DNA of 64,000 nt, taken from NCBI GenBank assembly GCA_026417555.1, contig JAOADA010000001.1, forward strand, positions 146,195 through 210,194, read 5' to 3'. The translations under genes and the position numbers were made by a program. The notes under the pieces are model-generated. The model was not told the DNA's origin, made no database searches, and saw only the letters and a program-made list of their open reading frames with translations. This DNA is from Brevinematales bacterium. GTDB lineage: Bacteria; Spirochaetota; Brevinematia; Brevinematales; Thermospiraceae. This document shows positions 8,417-16,932 of this stretch, one piece after another (the stretch's first letter is position 1; the number at the start of each line of letters is the position of its first letter).

Positions 8417-9200
8417 AACGAATATCCAGAACTCACGAGAGATGATGCCACAACTGAGAGAAAAACCCACCATTCTTGTGGTATTGGGGTCAGGGCTTTT
8501 TGAGGTAGTGAAGGATTGGGAAGAGGTCCAAAGGATAGGTTTTGAAGAGATACCCCATCATCCTCGGAGTGGTGTTATGGGGCATCCTGGTTGGTATGAG
8601 ATTCGGTTGGTGGGGAAAATTCCTGTGGTTTTTTCGCTTGGACGAGTTCACCTCTATGAGGGATATACTCCACGTGAGGTAGTGTATGGGCTTACCCTGT
8701 GGGCGAAACTTGGGGTGAAGGGGGTTGTGCTTACCAATGCAGCAGGCGGTATTGGGGAATATGAGGTAGGGTCCGTAGTGGCTCTCACAGATCACATCAA
8801 TCATCAGGGGACTTCTCCATTGGTGGGGTGCCCTTCTCCTCAACGTTTTGTTCCTATGGTAGGGGCGTATGACAAATCGACGTGGGAATATCTCTCTCGA
8901 CAGGGATTTCCTACGGGAGTGTACGCTGGTGTGCTTGGTCCTCAGTATGAGAGCCCAGCAGAGATCAAGGCACTCTCGTTTATGGGAGCGACAGTAGTAG
9001 GGATGTCCATGGTACAAGAGGCTATTATGGCTCGTTATCTAGGTCTTCGTCTCTGTGGGTTATCGGTTGTGACCAACAGAGCTGCTGGATTAGGTGAACA
9101 CACACCAGAGCACCACCACGTCCTGCAAACGGCAAAAAATGCAGCAAAGAGAATACGAGATGCCCTTGAGATGGTGATTCACCTGTGGGAGGAGAAATGA
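8397..9200 (+). CDS. Purine nucleoside phosphorylase (PNP/MTAP family)
   Basis: A 267-residue trimeric-type phosphorylase. Motifs include VLGSGLFEVV, the histidine-bearing GHPGWYE, GRVHLYEGYTPREV, LTNAAGGI, GVLGPQYESPAEI, GMSMVQEAIMARYLG and VVTNRAAG; the EAI glutamate and TN asparagine match purine-binding positions. It should split purine nucleosides with phosphate to free base and ribose 1-phosphate. PNP is favoured over methylthioadenosine phosphorylase by TNRAAG (Asn rather than Asp), but substrate choice is not proven. ATG 8397 is picked because GGAGG (8386-8390) lies 6 bases before it; the upstream in-frame ATG at 8382 has no such site. The start lies inside the pabC end, and its stop overlaps rimI by four bases. 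Confidence 0.88.
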   Translation: MDWRTFETNIQNSREMMPQLREKPTILVVLGSGLFEVVKDWEEVQRIGFEEIPHHPRSGVMGHPGWYEIRLVGKIPVVFSLGRVHLYEGYTPREVVYGLTLWAKLGVKGVVLTNAAGGIGEYEVGSVVALTDHINHQGTSPLVGCPSPQRFVPMVGAYDKSTWEYLSRQGFPTGVYAGVLGPQYESPAEIKALSFMGATVVGMSMVQEAIMARYLGLRLCGLSVVTNRAAGLGEHTPEHHHVLQTAKNAAKRIRDALEMVIHLWEEK

Positions 9201-9667
9201 AGGGAGTGGGCTTTCGCAAAGCGAGGGGTGAGGATGTTTCTTTGTTGGCAGAGATAGAAAGGGCATCATTTCTCCCCACAGAGGCATTTCCTAAGCGTCA
9301 TATCCGTTCTCTTCTTCGTAATGTGCATGGGACCATTCTCTCGGAGGTTATTCTTTGGGATGATGAAGTAGCAGGATGGGCATGCTGGATGTTTCGGAGA
9401 GGGAGTCGGGTGGTGAGGTTGTATTCTCTTGCCCTTTTCCCCTCTTTTCGGGGGAGAGGCATAGGAGAAGCCTATCTCAGGGAGCGATTCAAAGAATTTT
9501 CCAGAGTGTATGCCTTTTGTCATCTTGAGGTGAGGGTGTCCAACGAAAGGGCCCAGGCTCTCTATCGTCGCTTAGGGTTTGAGGTAAAAGAACGCCTTCC
9601 TCTTTACTATGGGGATGAAGATGGCTATCGGATGCGTTTGGATTTACAGAGCTATAGATCGCTGTAG
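9197..9667 (+). CDS. rimI: RimI-like GNAT N-acetyltransferase
   Basis: A 156-residue GNAT protein. The acetyl-CoA site RGRGIGEAYLRE is clear, as is the RimI-type end ERAQALYRRLGFEVKERLPLYYGDEDGYRM. RimI acetylates the N-terminal alanine of ribosomal protein S18 and some relatives act on other N-termini, so the target here is inferred. ATG 9197 follows GGAGGAGA and overlaps the phosphorylase stop (ATGA). It ends the operon and runs 16 bases into the convergent GGDEF-PilZ gene. Confidence 0.8.
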   Translation: MKGVGFRKARGEDVSLLAEIERASFLPTEAFPKRHIRSLLRNVHGTILSEVILWDDEVAGWACWMFRRGSRVVRLYSLALFPSFRGRGIGEAYLRERFKEFSRVYAFCHLEVRVSNERAQALYRRLGFEVKERLPLYYGDEDGYRMRLDLQSYRSL

Positions 9668-10833
9668 AGTTGGCTTTTGGGGAGATCAATTGAGAGTTCA
9701 GCAATATCCCTCTCTGTGAGTTCGTTGAAGGCAATTCCATACGCGTATTCGTGTTCCTCAATCTTTCTTCCCCATACGAGAGTGCCTTCAAGGGGAATGG
9801 GGTCTTTGTGGGTATGGGATTTGCGTATTTGAATGTGAATAGGCATTTCAAGAGTGAGGAGATGCCGGGAGGTAATACGAAGTCCCCCCAAAGAAACGTT
9901 TTCTGTAAAGGTATGTTCATTGACAGTTTGGTTATTCTGTCGATAGGAGAGCCATACCTCCCACTGCCTCGGATGACGAAGGTGGCGGCGTCTGTCCCTG
10001 GGAGCGATAATGACGCGATCTTTGCCCTCATATTTTGCCTGATACAAGGCCTTGTCAGCCTGGGCAAGCAGATCGGGAATCGTTCCTCCCATATCGGGGA
10101 AGGTCGCTATCCCACCACTAAAGTGAATCCCATGTTCAGTAAAAAATGGGTGATCGTGGAGACGGCGCATAAGCCGGTTGGCAAAATAGAGTGTTCTTTC
10201 ACTATCTGTTTCCGGCAAGAGAATGAGAAATTCTTCTCCGCCGTATCGGCAGAACACGTCCTCGAGACGGATATGTCCCTTGACAAATTCAGCAAATCGT
10301 CTGAGAACCTCATCCCCGAAGAGGTGTCCTTTGGTATCATTGATTCGCTTGAAGTCGTCTAAGTCCATGATAAGAAGGGAAAACTTCTTGTTATATCTTA
10401 GACTTCGATTGAGTTCCTTTTGCAAGCTCATTTCCATGTATCGACGATTAAAGGCAGAGGTGAGGCTATCTACCATGGCCATTTCTTCTGTTTGCTTAAA
10501 AAGGTGAAACTCAATCACCATAGGGTGGGAGATGAGACGGTTGTAGTTGATGAAGTAGTCTACAATAGGGAGCCTGATACCGACGGGGCGTTGAAGCTTA
10601 TGGGTGAGAAACTCGGCGTGCTCTATGATGCGGACCCAGTGGGCAAAGGCTTCTTCTTCAGCAAAATTGTAATGAACAAAAAGAGCAAGAAGAGATGAGA
10701 AAAAGTTCTCGCGTTTTGAAGTATCTTTCTGGAGTTCTTTGATCTGGTTAAGAAAATACGGCAAATTGATCTTTTCTTCATCTTCTAAAAAAGCGAGGAT
10801 CCTTTCTAGTAAAAGAGAAGATTTTTCATCCAT
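9652..10833 (-). CDS. GGDEF-PilZ protein, probable diguanylate cyclase
   Basis: A 393-residue protein. The N-terminal ~130 residues are helical and unrecognised. The GGDEF domain (about 130-275) carries MDLDDFKRINDTKGHLFGDEVL and RYGGEEF (about 195-201), the active form of the signature. The PilZ domain (about 280-380) has the c-di-GMP-binding RRRHLRHPR and NVSLGG motifs. It therefore looks able both to make and to bind c-di-GMP, possibly giving product feedback. No RxxD inhibitory site is obvious. ATG 10833 is preferred, with GGGGGTG just upstream; ATG 10845 is an in-frame alternative. It converges with rimI with a 16-base overlap and no visible terminator. Confidence 0.88.
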   Translation of the reverse strand: MDEKSSLLLERILAFLEDEEKINLPYFLNQIKELQKDTSKRENFFSSLLALFVHYNFAEEEAFAHWVRIIEHAEFLTHKLQRPVGIRLPIVDYFINYNRLISHPMVIEFHLFKQTEEMAMVDSLTSAFNRRYMEMSLQKELNRSLRYNKKFSLLIMDLDDFKRINDTKGHLFGDEVLRRFAEFVKGHIRLEDVFCRYGGEEFLILLPETDSERTLYFANRLMRRLHDHPFFTEHGIHFSGGIATFPDMGGTIPDLLAQADKALYQAKYEGKDRVIIAPRDRRRHLRHPRQWEVWLSYRQNNQTVNEHTFTENVSLGGLRITSRHLLTLEMPIHIQIRKSHTHKDPIPLEGTLVWGRKIEEHEYAYGIAFNELTERDIAELSIDLPKSQLYSDL

Positions 10834-10914
10834 AGACACCCCCATGTATTTGAGAAGTAGTGTGTTTTTTCTCCTTGTATTATAATGATATTATCGTCAA
10901 AAGGGAAGAAAGGA

Positions 10915-12234
10915 TTAACTCAGTGAGTGGTAGGCGCTCTGCACGTATCGAGAGAGCATTTCTTGAGTGATAGTCCTTGTCCGGCAGATTTCTTGGTAAA
11001 ACCTCGCAGAATTTCTCCACGTCCTGGTTTGGGTGTCGTAATTATTGGCGAAAAGTCCGAATGGAGCTGATTCCCCCTCTATCCATTCAAAATTGTCTAT
11101 AAATGTCCAGTGGTAGTAGCGTTTCACAGGAATGCCCTGGGCTATAAGTTCGGAGACTTCCTTGAGATGGTCGTAGATAAACTGTGGCCGAAAGGCATCC
11201 TCTTTGTCACAGGTGCCATTTTCTGTGATGAAAAGAGGGAGACGGTAGGTTTTCCAGAGGCGTTTTGCCAGGAGAGAGAGTCCCTTGGGATAAATCTCCC
11301 ACCCAAGATTGTTGGTGGGTGCGTTTTTGGCAACAAGGCGCTTTGCAAAGAGCTCTGGAGGATTCCAAACGAATTGGATCTTGTCCCTGGAGTAGTAGTT
11401 TATACCTACAAAGTCTTGAAAACGACCTTTTCCCATAGGGTATCCTACTCCAAGGGGAGGAAGAAATCGTCCTCGTCCCATACCTTCGAGAAAGATTCCC
11501 TGGAAAATATAATCATTCAAAAGAGAGGCCAAGTGGTCCAGAGGGCAAAACTGACAGAAAGGACTGAAAACTCGCAGATGATGCGCAACACCTACTAGGG
11601 TAGGTTCTTTTTCTTTTTTGCGGAGTTCGTGGATGAGGGTGTAGGCCTGGAGATGGGCTAGGACTAGGTGTCTGGCGGCCCGTATCATGGCCTGGCTATC
11701 TTGTTTCCCAGGAGGCCATGTTCCCAGCACGTAACCATAGGAGAGAAAAACATTAGGCTCATTGATGGTGACCCAATCGCTTACAAGATGACCAAGTTTT
11801 TCGACAACAAAGCGCACATAGCGGAGAAAATCTTGAATACTCTCTTCATTTTCCCAGCCACCTTTCTCTTCAAACCAGAGGGGATGGGAAAAATGATAGA
11901 GGGTTACAAGAGGTCGGATAGTGTGCTTACGTAGCAGAGAGATTTCCTCGAGGTAGTGCTCGATCCCTTCTTGGGAGAAGGTACCTGGTTTTGGCTCAAT
12001 ACGACTCCATTCCAACCCTAAACGATGGGTGTGGACACCAAGTTCGGCAAGAAGTTGGATGTCTTCTTTGAAACGTTTCCAATGTTCGTTGGCGCGCAAA
12101 GGAGAAGAATGGTCTTTTATGTGTCCTTGTTGAGCCCACTGATACCAGTTGTTGTTGGTATCACCACCTTCAATCTGAAGGGCAGCTGTAGCGGTACCAA
12201 AGAGAAAGTCCTTGGGAAAGACAAGAGTTTCCAT
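10915..12234 (-). CDS. GH1 beta-glycosidase
   Basis: A 439-residue glycoside hydrolase family 1 enzyme without a signal peptide, hence cytoplasmic. Family features: FLFGTATAALQIEGG at the N-terminus, HRLGLEWSRIEP, the acid/base glutamate in TINEPN (about 159), and the nucleophile glutamate in FITENGTC (about 338), then the aglycone-site WTFIDNFEW. It should hydrolyse beta-glucosides, beta-galactosides or related disaccharides; specificity cannot be read from sequence. Its ATG overlaps the stop of the upstream alpha-galactosidase (TAATG), and the ribosome site GAGGAGGAA lies inside that gene. The pair probably degrades imported oligosaccharides. Confidence 0.92.
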   Translation of the reverse strand: METLVFPKDFLFGTATAALQIEGGDTNNNWYQWAQQGHIKDHSSPLRANEHWKRFKEDIQLLAELGVHTHRLGLEWSRIEPKPGTFSQEGIEHYLEEISLLRKHTIRPLVTLYHFSHPLWFEEKGGWENEESIQDFLRYVRFVVEKLGHLVSDWVTINEPNVFLSYGYVLGTWPPGKQDSQAMIRAARHLVLAHLQAYTLIHELRKKEKEPTLVGVAHHLRVFSPFCQFCPLDHLASLLNDYIFQGIFLEGMGRGRFLPPLGVGYPMGKGRFQDFVGINYYSRDKIQFVWNPPELFAKRLVAKNAPTNNLGWEIYPKGLSLLAKRLWKTYRLPLFITENGTCDKEDAFRPQFIYDHLKEVSELIAQGIPVKRYYHWTFIDNFEWIEGESAPFGLFANNYDTQTRTWRNSARFYQEICRTRTITQEMLSRYVQSAYHSLS

Positions 12235-14297
12235 TATATTTCCTCCTCAAGGGTAAGATGAATGAAAGAAAAACCCAGGGGGTGGGTGTGAATCGGGAGA
12301 GTATGACCATTGAAAGAGAGAGGGGTGGGATGCTGACTGACCAGAAAAAGGCTTTCTTTTCTCACGGTGTGGGGATGAAGGTTAACAAAAAGCCGTTCTG
12401 GGGTTATCTCCAAATGAGAAAATCCACATCCGGGAAAGATATGCTCCGTACTCCCACCATATGACCATGTGTCGGAGGGTTGGATAGCCAAAAAAATCCG
12501 TGTGGCATAAGGTGGGATGGAGACGGTATGCGTGTGATAGGTTTTTGTGAGAGGATCAAAGAAGATACCCTCAGGGAGGGACTGCGTCAAAGAGGTATGA
12601 CCAAGGTTGATGACAAGAAAAGCCTTCGCAAAGGGGAGTTTCACCCAGCCAGTATAATGGGCTTCATACACTTTGACAGGGCCTATAGCCTGGATATAAG
12701 CAGATCTTGGACGGAAGTGGTAGGTTTCGTGGTGGTGGACAAGAGAAAGAATCTCTGGTTCAGCCAAAGGAAACTGCTTTTTGTACACATGAAGGGTGTG
12801 TGGGGTATACGAGGCAATATCATCAGAGGTAAAGATAAGCCCCCCAAGGAGATGATTGACCATAAAAAGAGTGTAGCGTTGTTCAGCGGAAAGTCTTTGG
12901 TTGTTTTCTCTTAAGATGAAAACATCCGGATCGTTGAGAAATCCTAATCTATGGAGAGGATATCTTCCAATTGTTGTGGCAAGAGCCTTGACGGTGGAAA
13001 TCCGTTCCCGGAAGTGAATACGGGCAGGACGGATGTCCTCCCAATCAAGTCCCACATCGCATCCAATCCGGCAGTAGTCTACCTTGCCAAGGGCGCTACT
13101 GATGGGGACACCACACCCAAGGATACGTTTTTCTCCGATCAGTTGGCGAAGCCAGGACATGGCTTCACTCATCTGATACGCCCGAGTCTTGCCATTATGT
13201 GGAAAGATACTTGCGGCATAGAGAAAATCCAATTTCACCATGTCGAAGTTCCACTCATGCAAAATAGTATGAAATACCCTTTCAAGGTATGTCTTCACCT
13301 CGGGATGATCAAGGTCAAGGGCATAAAAGTTCCCGTTCCAGTTTTCACTATAACCGGCGATGACAAAAGATCCATCAGGATAGCGAAGTATCCAGTCAGG
13401 ATGATTGCGAAAGAGATCGGATTTGCTTTCACAGATGAAAGGAGCGAGCCAGAGACCAGCGTTATACCCGGCGTTGTGAATCTCATCTGTGAGACTTTTC
13501 ATTCCTCTGGGAAATGAAGACGTGAGGGAGAGCCAATCACCAACCGCAGTTTGGTAGCCGTCATCGATTTGAAAAATATCAATAGGGATACGGTGTCTTT
13601 TAAACGCCTGAAGGTTGGAGAGAATGATCTCTTCAGAAATATTGGTATAATAGTTATACCAACTTGTCCAACCACTGGTCTTGGGAAGAGAGGAAAAAGA
13701 GAGCCCTGCAGCTGTGAGATAACGCCGCTGAGCTTCGAGGATTTCTCCGCTTGTAAAGAAAAGAGACAAAAGACAATGTCGTCCTGGAGCGAGAAGCCAC
13801 CCCTCGACATCCCTTACGATACGGAGAACATTCTTCTCTGGATGGTGCTCAAAGATAGTGTAGGCATGATATTCATCAAGGGAACCTACAAGATGCCATT
13901 TTTCCCCTTTGCCTGAAAGTGTCCAGCCATGGCTGTGGAGGTGTCCTCTTTTGCGACTATACACATAAAAGTGATAATCACCATAAAACTCGAGGTGATA
14001 CCTGGCATACGCAAACCGCAACCGAGGCGGAAGACCTGGGATCTTCTCTTTTTGCATAAACTCTCGTGTGTCTGACCAGCTCTGAAACCCATGGACAAAG
14101 AGACGATCATCTTTCTGATAAGTCCACGGGAGAAAAGTTTCAAAAGAAACGAGAGTGAGAGGTACCTCAGTATGGAGAACGAGAGTATTGTCTTCAGTTT
14201 CAAGAGAAAGATGTTCATTTCGAAGGGGGAGAGAACCACGTATGGTGTATGGTTTGCCTTCATGAAGATAGGTAAGAACGCTCCGCTTCCAAAGCAT
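12234..14297 (-). CDS. GH36 alpha-galactosidase
   Basis: A 687-residue family 36 enzyme with no signal peptide. The catalytic (beta/alpha)8 part contains TSWYNYYTNISEE, IFQIDDGYQ, GLWLAPF, the nucleophile Asp357 in MVKLDFLYAA and the acid/base Asp414 in RIGCDVGLDW. It is expected to remove terminal alpha-galactose from melibiose- or raffinose-type sugars, acting in the cytoplasm. AAGGAG precedes ATG 14297, and a strong promoter lies upstream. It is followed directly by a GH1 enzyme. No sugar transporter is in the operon, so uptake must be encoded elsewhere. Family call firm, substrate inferred. Confidence 0.88.
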   Translation of the reverse strand: MLWKRSVLTYLHEGKPYTIRGSLPLRNEHLSLETEDNTLVLHTEVPLTLVSFETFLPWTYQKDDRLFVHGFQSWSDTREFMQKEKIPGLPPRLRFAYARYHLEFYGDYHFYVYSRKRGHLHSHGWTLSGKGEKWHLVGSLDEYHAYTIFEHHPEKNVLRIVRDVEGWLLAPGRHCLLSLFFTSGEILEAQRRYLTAAGLSFSSLPKTSGWTSWYNYYTNISEEIILSNLQAFKRHRIPIDIFQIDDGYQTAVGDWLSLTSSFPRGMKSLTDEIHNAGYNAGLWLAPFICESKSDLFRNHPDWILRYPDGSFVIAGYSENWNGNFYALDLDHPEVKTYLERVFHTILHEWNFDMVKLDFLYAASIFPHNGKTRAYQMSEAMSWLRQLIGEKRILGCGVPISSALGKVDYCRIGCDVGLDWEDIRPARIHFRERISTVKALATTIGRYPLHRLGFLNDPDVFILRENNQRLSAEQRYTLFMVNHLLGGLIFTSDDIASYTPHTLHVYKKQFPLAEPEILSLVHHHETYHFRPRSAYIQAIGPVKVYEAHYTGWVKLPFAKAFLVINLGHTSLTQSLPEGIFFDPLTKTYHTHTVSIPPYATRIFLAIQPSDTWSYGGSTEHIFPGCGFSHLEITPERLFVNLHPHTVRKESLFLVSQHPTPLSFNGHTLPIHTHPLGFSFIHLTLEEEI

Positions 14298-14602
14298 GAG
14301 AAAACTCCTTGTAGAGGCTATGTTATTGTATCTCTGATGAAAGGTTTTGTCAATATTCTTAGGTTAAAACTCTCCAAAATCTTCTTTCGCCGCCGTAGAG
14401 AAGAGGAGAAAAGCTTGGAAAGCCTCTGGCACGAATGAGGATGGATGTACACAAGGATAGAGGAAAACAAAGGAGAATGGCTCTCGTATGGGGGTACTCC
14501 CAAGGGTACCCCATAGGCTTTTTCTTTTTCTCATCCGTAAGGGACAACAAGTCGTTTCTCACAAGAAAAAATCCCTTGGGTAGACGGGGAGAGGGCGTGT
14601 TG
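14298..14602. other. Intergenic region of 305 bases
   Basis: It holds the promoter of the GH36-GH1 operon at 14325-14353 (minus). At about 14488-14513 lies a hairpin, ATGGGGGTAC paired with GTACCCCAT, followed on the plus strand by CTTTTTCTTTTTC. It has terminator shape but no plus-strand gene precedes it, so its purpose is unclear. No coding region is supported. Confidence 0.6.
14325..14353 (-). promoter_or_regulatory. Sigma70-type promoter of the GH36-GH1 operon
   Basis: On the minus strand: TTGACA (14353-14348), 17-base spacer, TACAAT (14330-14325), 27 bases before the alpha-galactosidase ATG. The -35 matches consensus fully. Confidence 0.8.
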
Positions 14603-16186
14603 TTAGCGTGGGGAAGAATTTTGGTGGGAAGAAGCTTTGAGGAGTCGAATCTCTTCTGAGGAGATCTTTTCTTTGATTTGAGAGACTACGTGTTCGATTT
14701 GGGAGATATGAGAGAGGTAACGATTTTGGATACTCATGGACGAAAAAATGCGTCTCACATTAAACCGAAATTGGGTGAAAGTGCCATATTTTCTGATATC
14801 ATTGTACTCTTCGGCCGCAGTGGTAAAAAGAGACTGTACCTCTTCAACAAAGTGTCTTCCCTGTTCTCCCCGAACACCGGCTGAGGAGAAACTATAACGC
14901 TCTCCAATATCATGAAGCCTATCGTAAAGCCAGTGGGTAGATTTGATGACGAGATCATCTTTTTCTTGAAGCTCGAGAGGAGAAAGACCTTTGATCTTCC
15001 CCTTGAGGATGAAACGGTTTCTCTCAAGACGTCGCATGAGAGGCGGAACATCAAACTGATCAAAAAGGTGTTTACTCTCAAGGAGTTGTCCTTGGCTATT
15101 GTAACGTGGAGAAAGATCATTGACCATCATTGTGAGGAAATCTTTGAGGAGCTGACGAAGTTTTATGAAGTCTTTGGCTTCAAAGATAACATTGCTCCAA
15201 TCAAGTTCTTCTGGAGAGGGACGGTTTACGACTTCTTCAATGAGCTCTTGGAGGGGTTTTTGGGATGGTTGGGGGAGAGAAGGAGCATGAGTGAGAGTGG
15301 CTATGCGAGGTATTTCCCTTGGTGGGAAAAGCCTATCAAAGAGTCGAGAAAACCATGTAGGGGGGAGAGGAGCCAGATCATCAATCTCAATCTCATCTTT
15401 TGAGAGACGGATGGCGAGGTTCTCTTCAAAAAAAAGGGGTTGATACATATCAATCAGGAGACGGAGACGAAGTTCACGCATCTTTTCCCTCCATACCTGA
15501 AAAGCTGTATAGAGAGTCTGGTTATTTGGCATACTTGTGGCCAGGAGTCCTTCTTTGCTGAGGATATGCTCAATATTTACTCCCAGTGAATAACTTTTTT
15601 CACACCACCAGAGTATCTGGCCTGAACGAAGATACAGAGTTTTGTTTTGTGAGGCGTAGTGCCAGAGTTGAGCAAGGTACAGGGCAAGGTCATAGCAGGC
15701 ACAAAAATCAAAAAAGAGATGAGCAAGATCAGGAAGCCATGAGGGGTGTCGAGGAGCTTGTTGAAAAGCGGCAAGGATATTTTTTAGGGTTTCGTTGAGA
15801 GGACGCCAGAGAGGGGGGAGGGGAGAGGGAGGAGTTCCTATCGCAGGGGGAAATTGGGAGGAAATATCCTCGAAATACCCCAATATCTCCGTCTGGGAGA
15901 GAAGATTGCCCGGTGAATAGGCACCAGCCATTTCTATGCGGAGGTTCTCCCATGTGATGAGGGGAGGGAAATTGTCGGGACGTTTTTTTCTGGCACGCTG
16001 ATAGAAAAATGTTTTGCCCCAGGGAAAAGAGAAACGGCGTAGAAAGCGTTTGTAGTAAAACTCGTTTTCAATCTGATGACTGAGGCGGAGAAGATCCGCT
16101 GGTGGCCACTGATTTTCAAGAAGCTGGGTTTTCCATTCGATTTTTTTGTAGGCTTCGAAAAAATATTTCCACACAGAAAGTTCCAT
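14603..16186 (-). CDS. Unrecognised 527-residue protein translationally coupled to tmk
   Basis: I do not recognise this protein. It is 527 residues, largely alpha-helical, with many Trp, Phe and Leu, a proline-rich segment (PPAIGTPPSPLPPLWRP, about 115-135), and a charged helical C-terminal part with LMRRLERNRFILKGKIKG and EEVQSLFTTAAEEYNDIRKYG. There is no signal peptide, no transmembrane run and no nucleotide-binding motif. ATG 16186 overlaps the tmk stop (TGATG) and GGAGG lies 8 bases upstream inside tmk, so it must be made together with thymidylate kinase. In many bacteria holB (clamp-loader delta prime) sits here, but no AAA+ motif is visible. Possibly a lineage-specific conserved protein. 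Confidence 0.75.
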   Translation of the reverse strand: MELSVWKYFFEAYKKIEWKTQLLENQWPPADLLRLSHQIENEFYYKRFLRRFSFPWGKTFFYQRARKKRPDNFPPLITWENLRIEMAGAYSPGNLLSQTEILGYFEDISSQFPPAIGTPPSPLPPLWRPLNETLKNILAAFQQAPRHPSWLPDLAHLFFDFCACYDLALYLAQLWHYASQNKTLYLRSGQILWWCEKSYSLGVNIEHILSKEGLLATSMPNNQTLYTAFQVWREKMRELRLRLLIDMYQPLFFEENLAIRLSKDEIEIDDLAPLPPTWFSRLFDRLFPPREIPRIATLTHAPSLPQPSQKPLQELIEEVVNRPSPEELDWSNVIFEAKDFIKLRQLLKDFLTMMVNDLSPRYNSQGQLLESKHLFDQFDVPPLMRRLERNRFILKGKIKGLSPLELQEKDDLVIKSTHWLYDRLHDIGERYSFSSAGVRGEQGRHFVEEVQSLFTTAAEEYNDIRKYGTFTQFRFNVRRIFSSMSIQNRYLSHISQIEHVVSQIKEKISSEEIRLLKASSHQNSSPR

Positions 16187-16797
16187 CAGATTTGCCTCCT
16201 GTGAAGAAAAAGTGTCTGAATATCTTCCCATATGAGGTTATGGATTGTGAGGGGTGGGAGGGTGGCATCGAGGATGCGAGCAGAGGGATTGTCTTTGGCG
16301 AGTTCAAGAAAACCCTCTCGGACACGTTGGTGAAACTCATAAGATTCTTTTTCGATTCTGTCGAAAGCGTGGTGTTTTTTTCGTTGAAGGGCTTGGGAAA
16401 CATCAAGGTCCAGAAGGTATACCCTATCAGGAAAGGTGTTGTCGAGAATTTCTTGGTGGATGGTATCCACAAGGTATTTTTTGATACCTCTTCCATATAC
16501 TTGATAAGCAAGCGTAGAGTAAATATATCGATCACAAATGACGACGGTGTGCTGAGAAAGAGCTGGTTGGATGAGGTGAACAAGGTGTTCTCGTCTATCC
16601 GCAAGGAAAAGTAAAAGTTCAGTCAGGGAATCCATGGGTTCTGAGAGAAGAATTTTTCTCAGGTGTTTTCCGATGGGGCTATCCCCTGGTTCATGAGTGA
16701 AAAGAACCGAATATCCCTCCTTCTGCATTCTTTCAGAGAGGAGCCGTGCCTGGGTGGATTTCCCGCATCCTTCAATACCTTCGAAAGTGATGAACAT
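16186..16797 (-). CDS. tmk: Thymidylate kinase
   Basis: A 203-residue dTMP kinase making dTDP for DNA synthesis. The P-loop EGIEGCGKSTQ is at about 6-16, the DRY-type motif in CDRYIYSTLAYQ about 90-101, and FTHEPGDSPIG matches the family's EPGGT-like loop. ATG 16797 is chosen because AAGGAAAAG precedes it and the family starts with MFITFEG; a longer in-frame ORF runs through the promoter. A well-placed promoter lies upstream. The stop overlaps the start of the unknown partner gene by one base. Confidence 0.93.
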   Translation of the reverse strand: MFITFEGIEGCGKSTQARLLSERMQKEGYSVLFTHEPGDSPIGKHLRKILLSEPMDSLTELLLFLADRREHLVHLIQPALSQHTVVICDRYIYSTLAYQVYGRGIKKYLVDTIHQEILDNTFPDRVYLLDLDVSQALQRKKHHAFDRIEKESYEFHQRVREGFLELAKDNPSARILDATLPPLTIHNLIWEDIQTLFLHRRQI

Positions 16798-16824
16798 AGT
16801 CTTTTCCTTATTTTTTGTGCTTTT

Positions 16825-16853
16825 ATTGTATCTGAAAAGGTTTTTTTTGGCAA
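16825..16853 (-). promoter_or_regulatory. Sigma70-type promoter of tmk
   Basis: Minus strand: TTGCCA (16853-16848), 17-base spacer that includes seven A, TACAAT (16830-16825). It lies between the terminator of the ankyrin gene and tmk. Confidence 0.75.
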
Positions 16854-16887
16854 ACATTTGGAGAAGCTTGTTTATGACTGGTACAAG

Positions 16888-16919
16888 AAAAGGCTGTCCC
16901 GTGAGGGACAGCCTTTTTT
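16888..16919 (-). terminator. Terminator of the ankyrin lipoprotein gene
   Basis: A 13-bp stem AAAAGGCTGTCCC/GGGACAGCCTTTT with loop GTGA, starting 14 bases past the ankyrin stop. On the minus strand it ends in TTTTCTT; on the plus strand in a T6 run, so it could work both ways. Confidence 0.85.
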
Positions 16920-16932
16920 CATGAGGATATTT

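Noticed and set aside
10876-10905. TTGACG and TATAAT on the minus strand ahead of the GGDEF-PilZ gene
   Set aside because: Only 10 bases lie between them, too few for a sigma70 promoter; the real promoter remains unplaced.
14488-14525. Hairpin with a T-rich tail on the plus strand
   Set aside because: Good terminator shape, but there is no plus-strand gene before it and on the minus strand no U tract follows, so I list it only as a hairpin in the intergenic entry.
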